The translations under genes were made by a program, and so were the position numbers. Under the pieces are notes generated by a model that searched no databases, was not told the DNA's origin, and saw only the letters and a list, made by a program, of their open reading frames with translations. Positions 16,530-25,500 of a stretch of 64,000 bases of DNA are shown one piece after another. The stretch is from Streptomyces albireticuli (lineage in GTDB: Bacteria; Actinomycetota; Actinomycetes; Streptomycetales; Streptomycetaceae): NCBI RefSeq assembly GCF_002192455.1, contig NZ_CP021744.1, positions 310,001 to 374,000 on the forward strand, given 5' to 3'. The first letter of the stretch is position 1, and every line of letters begins with the position of its first letter.

Positions 16530-17069
16530 TCAGTTCCAGGGGTTGGCCGGCTGGTCGTCGATGGATGTCCAGAACCGGGTGCCCGCGGGGACGTCACCGT
16601 AGGCCCAGAAGCTCCAGCCCCCTGAGCTCTCCAGGTTGGGGCCGTACCTGCCGTCGTGGAACTCGGCCATGCGCCAGCCCGGGCCGAAGTTGTTCGCGCA
16701 GACGCCGTCGGCGACCGCGAGGCTGGTCAGGCGGGTGCCGCGGATCGGACCGGTGGCCGCGACCGTGCCGCGCGCCCAGCCCGCGTAGAAACCGGGTGTG
16801 ATGCCCGCGGGGGCCGGCCGGCCGTCGACTCTCAGGCAGAGCAGGGGCAACGCCGTGGACACGGCGGTGTCGCCCTGATAGGCGTTGCTCAGCGGACCGC
16901 CGCCCACCTGGACCGTTCCACTGGGGCCGTCCGCGAGCAGGGTCCAGGTCATGGCCTTTCCGTTGGCGTTCACGGAGGGAGTCGCGGCTGTCGCGGCCGG
17001 GGCCATGACGCTCCCCGCCGCGGCCAGCGCCGCGACACCGAGAGCGAGGGCCGTCTTCACCGAGCGCAT
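16530..17069 (-). CDS. Secreted protein of unknown function
   Basis: ATG 17069 has a GGAGAAATC ribosome site. The 179-residue precursor has a clear Sec signal peptide (MRSVKTALALGVAALAAAGS, cleavage after ATAA near residue 29). The mature part is a Gly/Trp-rich beta-type domain with a Cys pair (LLCLRVDG and GVCANNFG). It includes the phrase PGFYAGWARGTVAATGPIRG and FGPGWRMAEFHDGRYG, seen in families of hypothetical exported Streptomyces proteins. I do not know its function. No operon partner is evident, and it has its own terminator. Confidence 0.75.
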   Translation of the reverse strand: MRSVKTALALGVAALAAAGSVMAPAATAATPSVNANGKAMTWTLLADGPSGTVQVGGGPLSNAYQGDTAVSTALPLLCLRVDGRPAPAGITPGFYAGWARGTVAATGPIRGTRLTSLAVADGVCANNFGPGWRMAEFHDGRYGPNLESSGGWSFWAYGDVPAGTRFWTSIDDQPANPWN

Positions 17070-17250
17070 GATTTCTCCTCACCGATGTGACACGAGAGAC
17101 ATGGCGTGACGGTGCGGATTCTTCACGCTCTTCACAGGACATCCAAGGGGGGAACCGGACACCGCGCCGGAGGGCGCTCCGGCCCGGCGCGGCGAGCGGG
17201 CCGGGCCGGGTCGTCCCCGACATGACCGGCACCGGCGGCATCGGGCGCGG

Positions 17251-18480
17251 TCAGACGAAGGGCGTGATCCGCTCCTCGACCCCGAGCAGCACCTTCCCGT
17301 AGATCTCCATGGCCACCGCGGGCGTGGACGCCGCGTGCCGGCCGGCCACGCTCGCGTCGCGCCAGATCCGCTGGAGCGCGCTGGTGTCCGCGAAGGACCC
17401 GGCGCCGTGCACATTGAGCAGGGTGCCGATGGCGGACAGGAGGTTGTCGATGGCGTGTCCGGTGTCGGCGCGCACCCGCGCCCTGGTCAGCATGTCGAGG
17501 TCGGCGCCCTGCGCCGCGGCCGTGTCGAGGTCGGCGGCGGCCCGGTGCGCGTGCAGATGGGCGGTGTCGATCTTCATGGCGGCCTCGGCGACCTGGAGCT
17601 GGACGCCCACCGACTCGGCCTGGGTCTCGTAGTACGTGTACGAGATCGGCTTGGTCGCGGCCTTCTCGGTGACGAGCTTCAAGGCGGCGCGCCCCAGGCC
17701 GAGCTGGGGGCCCGCGAGGCCCACGGCGAGCAGCGGGGAGAACGCGGTGCGGAACAGGCCGCTCGGGCCGTGGTCGGCGGGGACGTCCCCCTCGATGGCA
17801 CCGGGTACGGACATCACCCGGTGCCCGGGCACGAAGACGTCCTCGGCGATCAGGCAGTTGCTGGCGGTGCCGCGCAGCCCGGCGACGAACCAGGTGTCCT
17901 CCAGCTCCAGTTCGGACCGCGGGACCAGCACCATCGCCTGGTCGACCACCTCGCCGTCCCCGTCGGTGAGGGGCATGCCGAGGACCGCCCACGAGGAGTG
18001 CGAGGAGCCCGAGTTGTAGTACCAGCGGCCGGTCATCCGCCAGCCTCCCTCGACCTTGCGGCTGGTGGCGGTCGGGCTGAACACGCCGGTGACCCGGGCG
18101 TCGGGGTCGGCACCGAAGACCTCCTCCTGCGCCTGCTCGGGGAAGAGCGCGGCGAGCCAGTTGGCCGTGTTGACCACGGCGGCCACCCAGCCCGTCGAGC
18201 CGTCGCCCTCGGCTATCGCGGCCGTCACGTCGATCAGGGTGCGGACGTCGCTCTCGTGGCCGCCGAAGCGCCGCGGCACGGTCAGCTTGAACAGGCCGGC
18301 CTCCGCGAGCGCCTCGATCACTTCGTCGGTCACCCGCCGCTCCGCGTCGATCCGGGCGGCGTGCTCACGCAGCAGGGGCTGAAGCGCCTCCGCCCGCGCC
18401 ACGAGCTCGGCCCGGGTCGGGGCCGGGGCCGCGGCGGGCGGGACGGCGGACGGCGCGGGACGGGTGTACGTGCTGGTCAT
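17251..18480 (-). CDS. Acyl-CoA dehydrogenase-fold flavin-dependent monooxygenase (HsaA-like)
   Basis: The 409-residue protein starts at ATG 18480 behind GGGAGCC. It has the three-part acyl-CoA dehydrogenase fold: an N-terminal helical domain (FKLTVPRRFGGHE), a middle beta domain (GWRMTGRWYYNSG, AGLRGTASN) and a C-terminal helical domain (ESVGVQLQVAEAAMKID, NVHGAGSFADTS). This is the group-D two-component monooxygenase subgroup (HsaA, HpaB-like, DszC), which uses reduced flavin supplied by a separate reductase to hydroxylate or oxidise aromatic or amine substrates. The flavin reductase gene directly upstream on the same strand supports that over a true dehydrogenase. The substrate is unknown; it may serve the neighbouring A-T-R/P450 locus, though a terminator separates them. 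Confidence 0.85.
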   Translation of the reverse strand: MTSTYTRPAPSAVPPAAAPAPTRAELVARAEALQPLLREHAARIDAERRVTDEVIEALAEAGLFKLTVPRRFGGHESDVRTLIDVTAAIAEGDGSTGWVAAVVNTANWLAALFPEQAQEEVFGADPDARVTGVFSPTATSRKVEGGWRMTGRWYYNSGSSHSSWAVLGMPLTDGDGEVVDQAMVLVPRSELELEDTWFVAGLRGTASNCLIAEDVFVPGHRVMSVPGAIEGDVPADHGPSGLFRTAFSPLLAVGLAGPQLGLGRAALKLVTEKAATKPISYTYYETQAESVGVQLQVAEAAMKIDTAHLHAHRAAADLDTAAAQGADLDMLTRARVRADTGHAIDNLLSAIGTLLNVHGAGSFADTSALQRIWRDASVAGRHAASTPAVAMEIYGKVLLGVEERITPFV

Positions 18481-18542
18481 GTGGGGCTCCCGGCTGGGGT
18501 TCGGCTGGCTGGGTGTCTGACTGAGGGGCGTCCGACGGAGGT

Positions 18543-18589
18543 TCATCGCGCGAACGCGGAAGGGGCGGGGGTCATCGCGCGAACGCGGA
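18543..18589. repeat. 18-bp direct repeat at flavin reductase 3' end
   Basis: The sequence TCATCGCGCGAACGCGGA occurs at 18543-18560 and again at 18572-18589, offset by 29 bases. The second copy holds the flavin reductase stop codon and last codons. This looks like a recent short tandem duplication. Confidence 0.6.
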
Positions 18590-19051
18590 GTGGGTGCCGA
18601 AGGTGCGGCGACCGTAGACGAGAGGTGCTGCCTCGGCCGTGCGGACGTGCGCGACGTCGCCGAGGAGCAGCAGGTGGTCGCCGCCCTCGACCACCGATCC
18701 GAGCTCGCACACGAGCCAGCCCGGCGCACCGGTCAGCCGCGGCAGCCCGTGGTCGTAGCCCCAGGGCGTCCCGGACGCGGCGAAGCGGTCGGGCACACGG
18801 CGGGCGAAGGTCCTGGCCTGCTCGTCCTGGTCGTGGCCGAGCACGTTCACCCCGAACCGCCCGGTCGCGAGGATGCGCGCGAGGACGTCGGAGGAACGGT
18901 CCAGCGCCACCGAGACCATCGCCGGGCGGAGTGACAGCGAGGTGAAGGCGCTGACCGTGGCCCCGTACGGGGTCCCGTGCTGAGTGGCCGTCACGATCGT
19001 CACCGGGGCACAGACCCCGGCCATCGCGTCGCGGAAGTCCTGCTCGATCAC
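18572..19051 (-). CDS. Flavin reductase (FMN/FAD:NADH oxidoreductase, HsaB/HpaC family)
   Basis: The protein has 159 residues from GTG 19051 with the ribosome site GGGGAG. It is a split-barrel flavin reductase. PVTIVTATQHGTPYGATVSAF is the flavin-binding start (compare GVTVVT...P.G.T.sSF), PAMVSVALDRSSD the second core strand, and FGVNVLGHDQDEQARTFA the conserved helix entry. GDHLLLLGDV is the conserved late strand. It reduces free flavin with NAD(P)H and hands it to the partner monooxygenase, whose gene starts about 90 bases downstream. The two are almost certainly co-transcribed and probably controlled by the divergent GntR-type regulator. Confidence 0.88.
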   Translation of the reverse strand: MIEQDFRDAMAGVCAPVTIVTATQHGTPYGATVSAFTSLSLRPAMVSVALDRSSDVLARILATGRFGVNVLGHDQDEQARTFARRVPDRFAASGTPWGYDHGLPRLTGAPGWLVCELGSVVEGGDHLLLLGDVAHVRTAEAAPLVYGRRTFGTHSAFAR

Positions 19052-19068
19052 CGTGCTCGCTCCCCTCT

Positions 19069-19084
19069 AATCATCATGATGATT
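19069..19084. promoter_or_regulatory. Perfect 16-bp palindrome AATCATCATGATGATT, candidate GntR operator
   Basis: AATCATCATGATGATT is its own reverse complement. It lies 18 bases upstream of the flavin reductase start and about 100 bases upstream of the GntR start, in the divergent promoter region. FadR/GntR proteins bind palindromes of this size, so it is the likely shared operator. Confidence 0.6.
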
Positions 19085-19182
19085 ACGGTGATCATGCATG
19101 TGGTTTACGAAAGGCGTCAAGAGGTGCGATGCTATTCGTCATAATCAATTCCGGCGGGGTTGTCGGGGACCGAGGAGGCACC

Positions 19183-19953
19183 GTGGGAACCGCAGACCAC
19201 CGCACAGACGGGCACGACACCGGCCACGCGCGTGACGGTGCCGAACCCCCCGCCCTGCGCCGCGACGACTGGGAGCGCCCCGCCTCCCCCTCCCGCGCCG
19301 AGATGGCCGCCGAGCGCATCGCCGAGCGCGTCACCCGCACCGAACCGGGCGCCCGTCTCGGCACCAAGGACGAACTGCGCACCGCGTGCGGGGTGTCCGT
19401 CGGCACGTTCAACGAGGCGCTGCGTCTCCTCCAGGCGCGCGGCCTGGTCACCGTCCGGCCCGGCCCGGGCGGCGGGCTCTTCGCCGCCCAGCCACCGCCC
19501 GCCGGGCGGCTGGACGCCTGGGCCCGGGCCCTGGACGAGCGGCGCCCGGACGAGGCCCTGCGCGTCCGCGACGCCCTCGACCCCCTGCTCGTCGAGGACG
19601 CCCTGTGGCACGCCTCCCCCGCCGACATCGCCGGGTTGCGGCGTCACCTGACTCCCCTGGGCGAGGCCGCCGACGCCGCCGACCCCGTCGCCTTCGCCCA
19701 CGCCGACCGGACGCTGCGCGCCCGCCTCGCCGCCCTCAGCCCCAGCGCACTGCTGCGCTCGCTGTACGACGGCCTGCTGACCGTCGCCGAACCGGCCGGA
19801 CCCACCACCACCGCCCCCGAGATTCTCCGGGCCCGGTACGACCGGCAGGCCGCTCTCGTCGACGCCCTCGACGCGCGCGACCGCGACCGGGCCCTGCGGC
19901 TGGCCGCCGCACCCGCCGGCACGCCGGAGGCCGGCGGGGCCCCGGTCTCCTGA
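19183..19953 (+). CDS. GntR-family (FadR-like) transcriptional regulator
   Basis: GTG 19183 has an ideal GAGGAGG ribosome site, giving 256 residues. The N-terminal winged helix (residues ~35-105) contains AERIAERVTRTEPGARLGTKDEL, then VSVGTFNEALRLLQARGLVTVRPGPGGGLF, the GntR pattern with a Gly-rich wing. The C-terminal ~140 residues are an FCD/VanR-type helical ligand-binding domain (VRDALDPLLVEDALWHASPADIAGLRRHL), where metal-binding His and Asp are usual. It is divergent from the flavin reductase/monooxygenase pair, which it probably represses, with the palindrome at 19069-19084 as operator. An upstream in-frame start at 19129 lacks a ribosome site. Confidence 0.85.
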   Translation: MGTADHRTDGHDTGHARDGAEPPALRRDDWERPASPSRAEMAAERIAERVTRTEPGARLGTKDELRTACGVSVGTFNEALRLLQARGLVTVRPGPGGGLFAAQPPPAGRLDAWARALDERRPDEALRVRDALDPLLVEDALWHASPADIAGLRRHLTPLGEAADAADPVAFAHADRTLRARLAALSPSALLRSLYDGLLTVAEPAGPTTTAPEILRARYDRQAALVDALDARDRDRALRLAAAPAGTPEAGGAPVS

Positions 19954-19973
19954 GCGCGCGGACGACAGCGCGC

Positions 19974-20016
19974 AGACGACGAGGCCACAGCCCATAGAGC
20001 TGTGGCCTCGTCGTCT
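19974..20016. terminator. Perfect 18-bp-arm hairpin between convergent genes
   Basis: AGACGACGAGGCCACAGC is repeated as its exact reverse complement after a 7-base loop. It separates the GntR gene from the convergent P450 operon and probably insulates the two transcription units. Confidence 0.8.
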
Positions 20017-20045
20017 TCAGCCGCGATCGCGGTGCCGGGTTCCGT

Positions 20046-21272
20046 CTACCAGGTCACAGGGATCCCGGCCGGCATGATGGCCATGCGGTCGGGGTGCCAG
20101 GGCACTTCCGACGGCGGCACGGCGAGACGGATGCCGGGCAGCCGGTCGAGGAGGACGCGGAAGGCCACGTCGGACTGGCGGCGGACCAGGTGGGCGCCGG
20201 GGCAGTGGTGGCGGCCGTAGCCGAAGCGGAGGTGCGGGTTGGGCGAACGGGTCGGGTCGAAGGTCTCCGGCTCGGGGAACGCGGCGGGATCGTGGTTGAC
20301 CGCGTCCAGGGAGAGCAGGACCATGTCGCCCTCCTTCACCTCCGCCGGACCGAGCCGCGCGTCCCGGGTGACGAAGCGCGGGATGGCGTTGCCCAGGACC
20401 ACGCCGCAGCGCAGGAGTTCCTCGACGCACTGCGGCATCGTCTCCGGGCGGGCCCGAAGCTCGCTCATGACCTCGGGGTGCTGGAGGAGGTTGAAGGCGG
20501 CGACGCCCAGGAAGCTCGCGAAGTCCTCGTAGCCGCTGACGAAGAGGACGGACACGATGTTCGACAGCTGCCGGTCCGTCAGCCCCTGGTGCGTGGCGTT
20601 GAGGTCGGCGAGGCGGTCCGCCAGGCCGCGCGGCTCACCGGGGCGGCGGGCCGCCATGTGCTCGTGCATGTAGACGCGGATCTCCTCCCAGTTGCGGGCG
20701 AGTTCCTCGTGGGTGGGCGTGACCATGGTCAGGTCGAGGTCGGCCCGTACGGCGAGCCAGGCGTGGTCCTCGAAGGGCAGTCCGAGCAGCCGGCACATGC
20801 ACTGCCCCGCGACCCACTCCGCGAAGTGGTGTTGCAGGTCGCCGGGGCCGCCTCCGCGGACCATCGCCTCCAGGCCCTCGCGGGTGACCTCCTCCACCCA
20901 GTCGGCGGGAAGTTCGGGCTGGTTGCGGCCGAGGGCCTTGAGCACCTCGTCGCGCAGCCCGGCCTTCTGGAGGTGGTTCATGGCGTCGAGCAGCTCGGGC
21001 GCCAGGATCGGGGCGTCCTGCCCGGGGCTGTCCGCCTCGGCCAGCACGGAGCGGGCGAAGGCGCGGTCGCGCAGCACGTGCTGGGTGAGCTCGTAGCCGG
21101 TGACCAGCCACGCCTGGTCGCCGGAGTTGGTGCTGACCCGGGCCACGGGGCAGCGGCCGCGCAGCTCGCCGAGTTCGGGGGCGAGCCGGTCGCCCCGGGT
21201 GCTGAAGGGGTAGTGCGGGAGGGGCTCGTCGTGCGGGGTTTCCTCGGACGCGGGGGCGTGAGGTGCGGTCAT
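20046..21272 (-). CDS. Cytochrome P450 with atypical I-helix motif
   Basis: The 408-residue soluble bacterial-type P450 starts at ATG 21272. The heme loop FGYGRHHCPGAHLVR has the ligand Cys357, and the K-helix ExxR is EELLR with Glu285 and Arg288. The I helix reads VSGYEDFASFLG at 245-256 where (A/G)GxETT is expected. The acid is kept as Glu249, but the Thr that helps activate oxygen is Asp250 and the next residue is Phe. Such changes are found in P450s that do non-standard chemistry or use a substrate hydroxyl for proton delivery. It is the last gene of the A-T-R operon, 79 bases after the second P450, and needs ferredoxin partners encoded elsewhere. Confidence 0.9.
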   Translation of the reverse strand: MTAPHAPASEETPHDEPLPHYPFSTRGDRLAPELGELRGRCPVARVSTNSGDQAWLVTGYELTQHVLRDRAFARSVLAEADSPGQDAPILAPELLDAMNHLQKAGLRDEVLKALGRNQPELPADWVEEVTREGLEAMVRGGGPGDLQHHFAEWVAGQCMCRLLGLPFEDHAWLAVRADLDLTMVTPTHEELARNWEEIRVYMHEHMAARRPGEPRGLADRLADLNATHQGLTDRQLSNIVSVLFVSGYEDFASFLGVAAFNLLQHPEVMSELRARPETMPQCVEELLRCGVVLGNAIPRFVTRDARLGPAEVKEGDMVLLSLDAVNHDPAAFPEPETFDPTRSPNPHLRFGYGRHHCPGAHLVRRQSDVAFRVLLDRLPGIRLAVPPSEVPWHPDRMAIMPAGIPVTW

Positions 21273-21351
21273 GGTGTGCGGGGTCTCTTTCCTGGGATCT
21301 TCCTGGGTTCTTTCCTGGGGGCGCCGGCAGTGCGTCCGCCGGGCGGGCGCG

Positions 21352-22563
21352 TCACCAGCGCACGGGCAGCCGGGCCGGGGCGCGCAGCGGGGTGGACTCG
21401 TCCCAGGGGATGGTCTCCGCCGGTACGGCGAGCTCGATGCCGGGGAGCCGTTCGAGCAGCACCTCGATCGCGGTGGCGAGCTGGAGCCGGGTCAGGTGCC
21501 CGCCCGTGCACGCGTGCGGGCCGTGCCCGAACGCGACGTGCGCGTTGGGCGACCGGGTCAGGTCGAGCCGGTCGGGGTCGTCGAAGGCCTCCGGGTCGCG
21601 GTTGGCGGACGCCGGCACCGGGACGACCGCGTCCCCGGCCCGGATGTGCTGCCCGTGCAGGGTGAAGTCCTCCTTCGCGACGAGGATGTTGATGGCGTTC
21701 ATCAGCGGGACGTACCGCAGCAGTTCCTCCACCGCGGTGCCGATCCTCCCGGGCTCCTCACGCAGCATCCGCAGCTGCTCGGGGTGCGTGAGCAGGGCGA
21801 GCAGGGCGTTGCCGGTGTGCTGGATGTTGGTCTTGTAGCCGGCCATCAGCATGGTGACGACGAAGCTGACGACGTCGTCCCTGGTCAGCTCGCTGCCCGG
21901 GCGGCGGGCCTCGGCCAGCAGCAGCCGGATGTAGTCCTCGCCGTCGGTGTCCTTCTCCCTGAGGGAGATGAGCTCCTCGGCGTAGTCCTGGAGCGCGTAC
22001 AGCGCCGCGAGCACCTCCTCCATCGTCAGCCCGGCCGCGCCGAGGAGCGCCAGGGTGTGCGGCAGGTAGACGTCGCGGTCCTCGTACGGCAGGCCGGTGG
22101 TCTCGCAGAGCACGCGCAGCGGCAGCGGCTCGGCGTACGCGGCGACGAGGTCCGCCGTGCCGTCCCGGGCCCCGGCCACCATGGCGTCGATGAGCTCCCC
22201 GGCCATCGTCCGGATCCGGGGCCCCATGAACTCCAGCCGCCGCCGGCCGAACATCGGCAGGACGGTGCGACGTACCCGCTCGTGGTGCGCGCCGGTCATC
22301 TCCAGGAAGGTCGGCAGGCACGGCGGCGGGGCGTCGGACCCTTCGCGGGGCGGCCAGGCCGACAGCAGCGGCCGGACGAGCCGGGGGTCGGCGAACGCGG
22401 CGCGCACGTCGTCGTAACGGCTGATCAGCCAGCCCGTCTCGCCGTTGGGCAGCTGTGCCTTGACGACGGGCTGTTCGGCGCGCAGGCGGGCGTAGGCGCA
22501 GGGCGGTCCGGCGGTGCCGGGCTCGACCTCGGGGACCGGGACGAGGGCTTCGGACGGGTTCAC
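21352..22563 (-). CDS. Cytochrome P450
   Basis: GTG 22563 overlaps the stop of the NRPS-like gene (GTGA), giving 403 residues by translational coupling. The heme loop is FGHGPHACTGGHLTR with Cys352, and the K-helix ExxR is EELLR (Glu280-Arg283). The I helix reads MAGYKTN at 240-246. The Thr is present (Thr245), but the usual acid is Lys244, again unusual. The fold and length fit Streptomyces CYP105/107-like tailoring enzymes. It probably oxidises the amino-aldehyde-derived product of the adjacent reductase or the carrier-bound amino acid. The frame is open well upstream inside the NRPS gene, but the GTGA overlap decides the start. Confidence 0.9.
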   Translation of the reverse strand: MNPSEALVPVPEVEPGTAGPPCAYARLRAEQPVVKAQLPNGETGWLISRYDDVRAAFADPRLVRPLLSAWPPREGSDAPPPCLPTFLEMTGAHHERVRRTVLPMFGRRRLEFMGPRIRTMAGELIDAMVAGARDGTADLVAAYAEPLPLRVLCETTGLPYEDRDVYLPHTLALLGAAGLTMEEVLAALYALQDYAEELISLREKDTDGEDYIRLLLAEARRPGSELTRDDVVSFVVTMLMAGYKTNIQHTGNALLALLTHPEQLRMLREEPGRIGTAVEELLRYVPLMNAINILVAKEDFTLHGQHIRAGDAVVPVPASANRDPEAFDDPDRLDLTRSPNAHVAFGHGPHACTGGHLTRLQLATAIEVLLERLPGIELAVPAETIPWDESTPLRAPARLPVRW

Positions 22564-25500
22564 GCGGTGTGCTCCGATCCCGCCGCGGCGGCGTGCGGCG
22601 CCGGCCGGTCCGGTACGTGCGCGGGGCGGTCGAGGTAGCCGGAGGCGAAGAAGTACTCCAGGTACCGGTCCAGCAGCGCGGAGTCCACGGGCGGGCAGTG
22701 CAGTCCGCTGTCCGTGAGCGCTTCCTCGGCGTTGCGCCGGCCGAGGACCGGGAAGGTGTCCTTGAGGTACATCTCCTTGACGGACATGTCGGCGTTGCGG
22801 CTGCGGTCGACGCACAGGGACACGAACGGCGCCGTGGCGCTCGTCGGCTTCTCGGCGACGTACCGCACCAGCTCGCCGACCCACCGGTCGTACGGCAGCG
22901 TGCGCAGGGTGAAGCCCGCCGCCCGCATCCGGTCGAGGACGTCCGAGAACATCGCCGGGCGGGGGTTGGTGACGTGGTAGACGCGGCCGTCGGCCTTCTG
23001 GTGCGTGGCGATGTGGACCACGGACTCGGCGAGGTGGTCGACGGGGACGAAGTCCATCGGCAGCTCGATGTCGGGGGCCAGCCCCGTCTCGGCGACCGTC
23101 TTGAACAGCGAGCAGATGGCCGTCTCGGTGTTGCACGCGCCGGTCGCCCGGTCGCCCGTCACCTCGTACGGCCGGTACACGGCCACCGGCAGGCCCTGTT
23201 CGGCGGCGCGGCGCAGCACGCCTTCGGCGACCCATTTGCTCTCGGCGTAGCCCATGGTGAGCCCGTCCGCGTGGGCGAGCGGCAGGTCCTCGTCCACCTC
23301 GCGCACCCCGGCGGTGCCGAACCCGGCGACGACGGCGACGGTCGAGACGAAGTGCACCGGGACCCGGCGGGGTGCCGCGATGCGGATGATCTCGCGGGTG
23401 CCGTCGACGTTGGCCGGGCGCAGCTGCTCGTACGGGTAGAGGAAGTTGACGCGGGCGCCGTTGTGCACGATCAGGTCCAGCCGGCGGGCCAGTTCGGCGG
23501 AGTGCCCGGCGTCGAGCCCCAGTCCCGGCTGGGTCAGGTCTCCGGGGAAGCACTCGACCCGCCGCCGGTCGGCCTCGTCGAGGTGCAGTCCGTAGCGGGT
23601 GAGCGCGGTACGTACCCGCTGTTCGGCGTGGGCCGGGCTCGTCGCCCGGACGGGGCAGTGGACGCGGGCGGTCGTCGAGCGCAGCAGGCGGTGCAGCAGG
23701 AACACGCCGACGAACCCGGAAGCGCCTGTGAGCAGGATGTCCTTCGGGTCGTGCGGGTGCGGTGCCGGGCCTTCGGCGGGCGGGAGGTCGAAGCCGAGCT
23801 CGGTCTCGGCGGCGAAGTCGACGGCCGGCTCCGCGTCGTCCGCCCGGCCGAAGCCGCCCCGGGCCTCGCGCACGGCGGCGGTGAAGCCCTCCAGGGTGGG
23901 CGCGGCCAGCAGGGCCCTGATGAGGGTGGAGCCCAGGGCCGCGTCGAGGCTGAGCACGGCGAGGGTGCGGGTGACGGCCTCCGAGGCGAGCAGGGAGTCG
24001 CCGCCGAGGAGGAAGAAGTCGTCCTGGGGCGTGGGGCGTACGCGCAACACCCGCTGCCACACCTCGGTGAGGACGTCGAGCAGGCCCTCGACCTTCGGCT
24101 CCTCCGCCTCCTCCGTCCCTTCGCGGCTCGCCGCGTCGTCGGCGCGGCCGGGCAGCGGTGCGGTGGACTTCAGGCGGGCGCGGTCGACCTTGCCGCCGCT
24201 GGTCACGGGGAAGTGGTCCATGGGTATCAGGACCGGGACGGCCTGCGGGGGCAGCCACTCGGCGCAGTAGGCGCGCAGGGCGGGCAGCGGCAGGGGGTCG
24301 CCGGGGCGGGCGGCCGTGACGTAGGCGGTCAGGGCGCCGGACTCGGCCTCGACGACGGCCTCGCCGACCGCGGGGTGGGCCCGCAGCCGGGTCTCCACCT
24401 CGTCGAGTTCGACGCGCGCGCCGCGCAGCTTGACCTGGCGGTCGAGGCGGCCGCGGTACTCCAGCAGGCCGTCGGCGGTCCGTACGACCCGGTCGCCGGT
24501 CCGGTACAGCGGCCCGTCCGGCTCCACGGCGGGCAGCGGGACGAAGCGCTCGGCGGTCAGCCGCGGGTCGCCGAGGTAGCCCAGGGCCAGCCCGTCGCCG
24601 CCGACGTACAGCTCGCCCTCCTCGCCGGGCCCGGCCACCGAGCCGTCGGGCCGCAGGACGTGGCAGGTGGAGGCGCCGAAGGGGCGGCCCAGGGGGACGG
24701 TCGTGGCGTCCTCGGGCAGCGGGTCCAGGACGTGGGCGGTGGAGACCACGGAGTTCTCGGTCGGGCCGTAGAAGTTGACCACGGTGGTGTCCGGGCAGGC
24801 GGCGAGGACGGCGTTCGCCAGCCGCGGGTCCATCGCCTCCCCGCCGGCGGAGACGTGCCGCAGCGTGGCCAGTGCCTCGGGGCGGGTGCGGGCGACCAGG
24901 TGGAAGACGCTCGTCGTCAGGTACGCCATCGTCACGTTCTGCGCGCGGAAGAGGCGTTCCAGGGCGAGGGGTGAGAGGAGTTCCTCCCGGTCGGCGAGGA
25001 CCAGGCAGGCGCCGGTGAGCAGCGCGCCCCAGATCTCGATCGTCGAGGCGTCGGAGGACAGGCCGTAGGCGTGCAGCACCCCGTCGCCCGGGGCGGGCGG
25101 TGACAGTTCGGGGTCGGACAGCACGAGGCGCACCACGCCCCGGTGCGGTATCGCGACGGGCTTGGGGCGGCCGGTCGTGCCGGAGGTGAAGACGACGTAG
25201 GCGCAGTCGGTCGCGGAGCGGGTACGGGGGTGGCCGCGGTGGGCGCCGGCGGCCGCGGCGTCGGTGGGAGGCACGGGGTGGTCGAGGGAACCGACCTCGA
25301 CTGACGCGCGTAGACCACGCACGGGGCGCGTGCTGCCGGGCAGGGTGACGGCGGCGCTGAGCCCCGCGTCCTCGGCCATGGCCCGCAGGCGCGCCGGCGG
25401 AAGGTCGTCGTCGAGCGGTACGTACGCGCAGCCTGCTTTGAGGATGCCCAGCAGTGCCACCAGCGCTTCCAGCGAGCGGCTGCCGCACACGCCGATGAGG

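Noticed and set aside
20094..24974. Long plus-strand open frames through the P450 and NRPS genes
   Set aside because: They mirror the codon bias of the minus-strand genes and show no domains.
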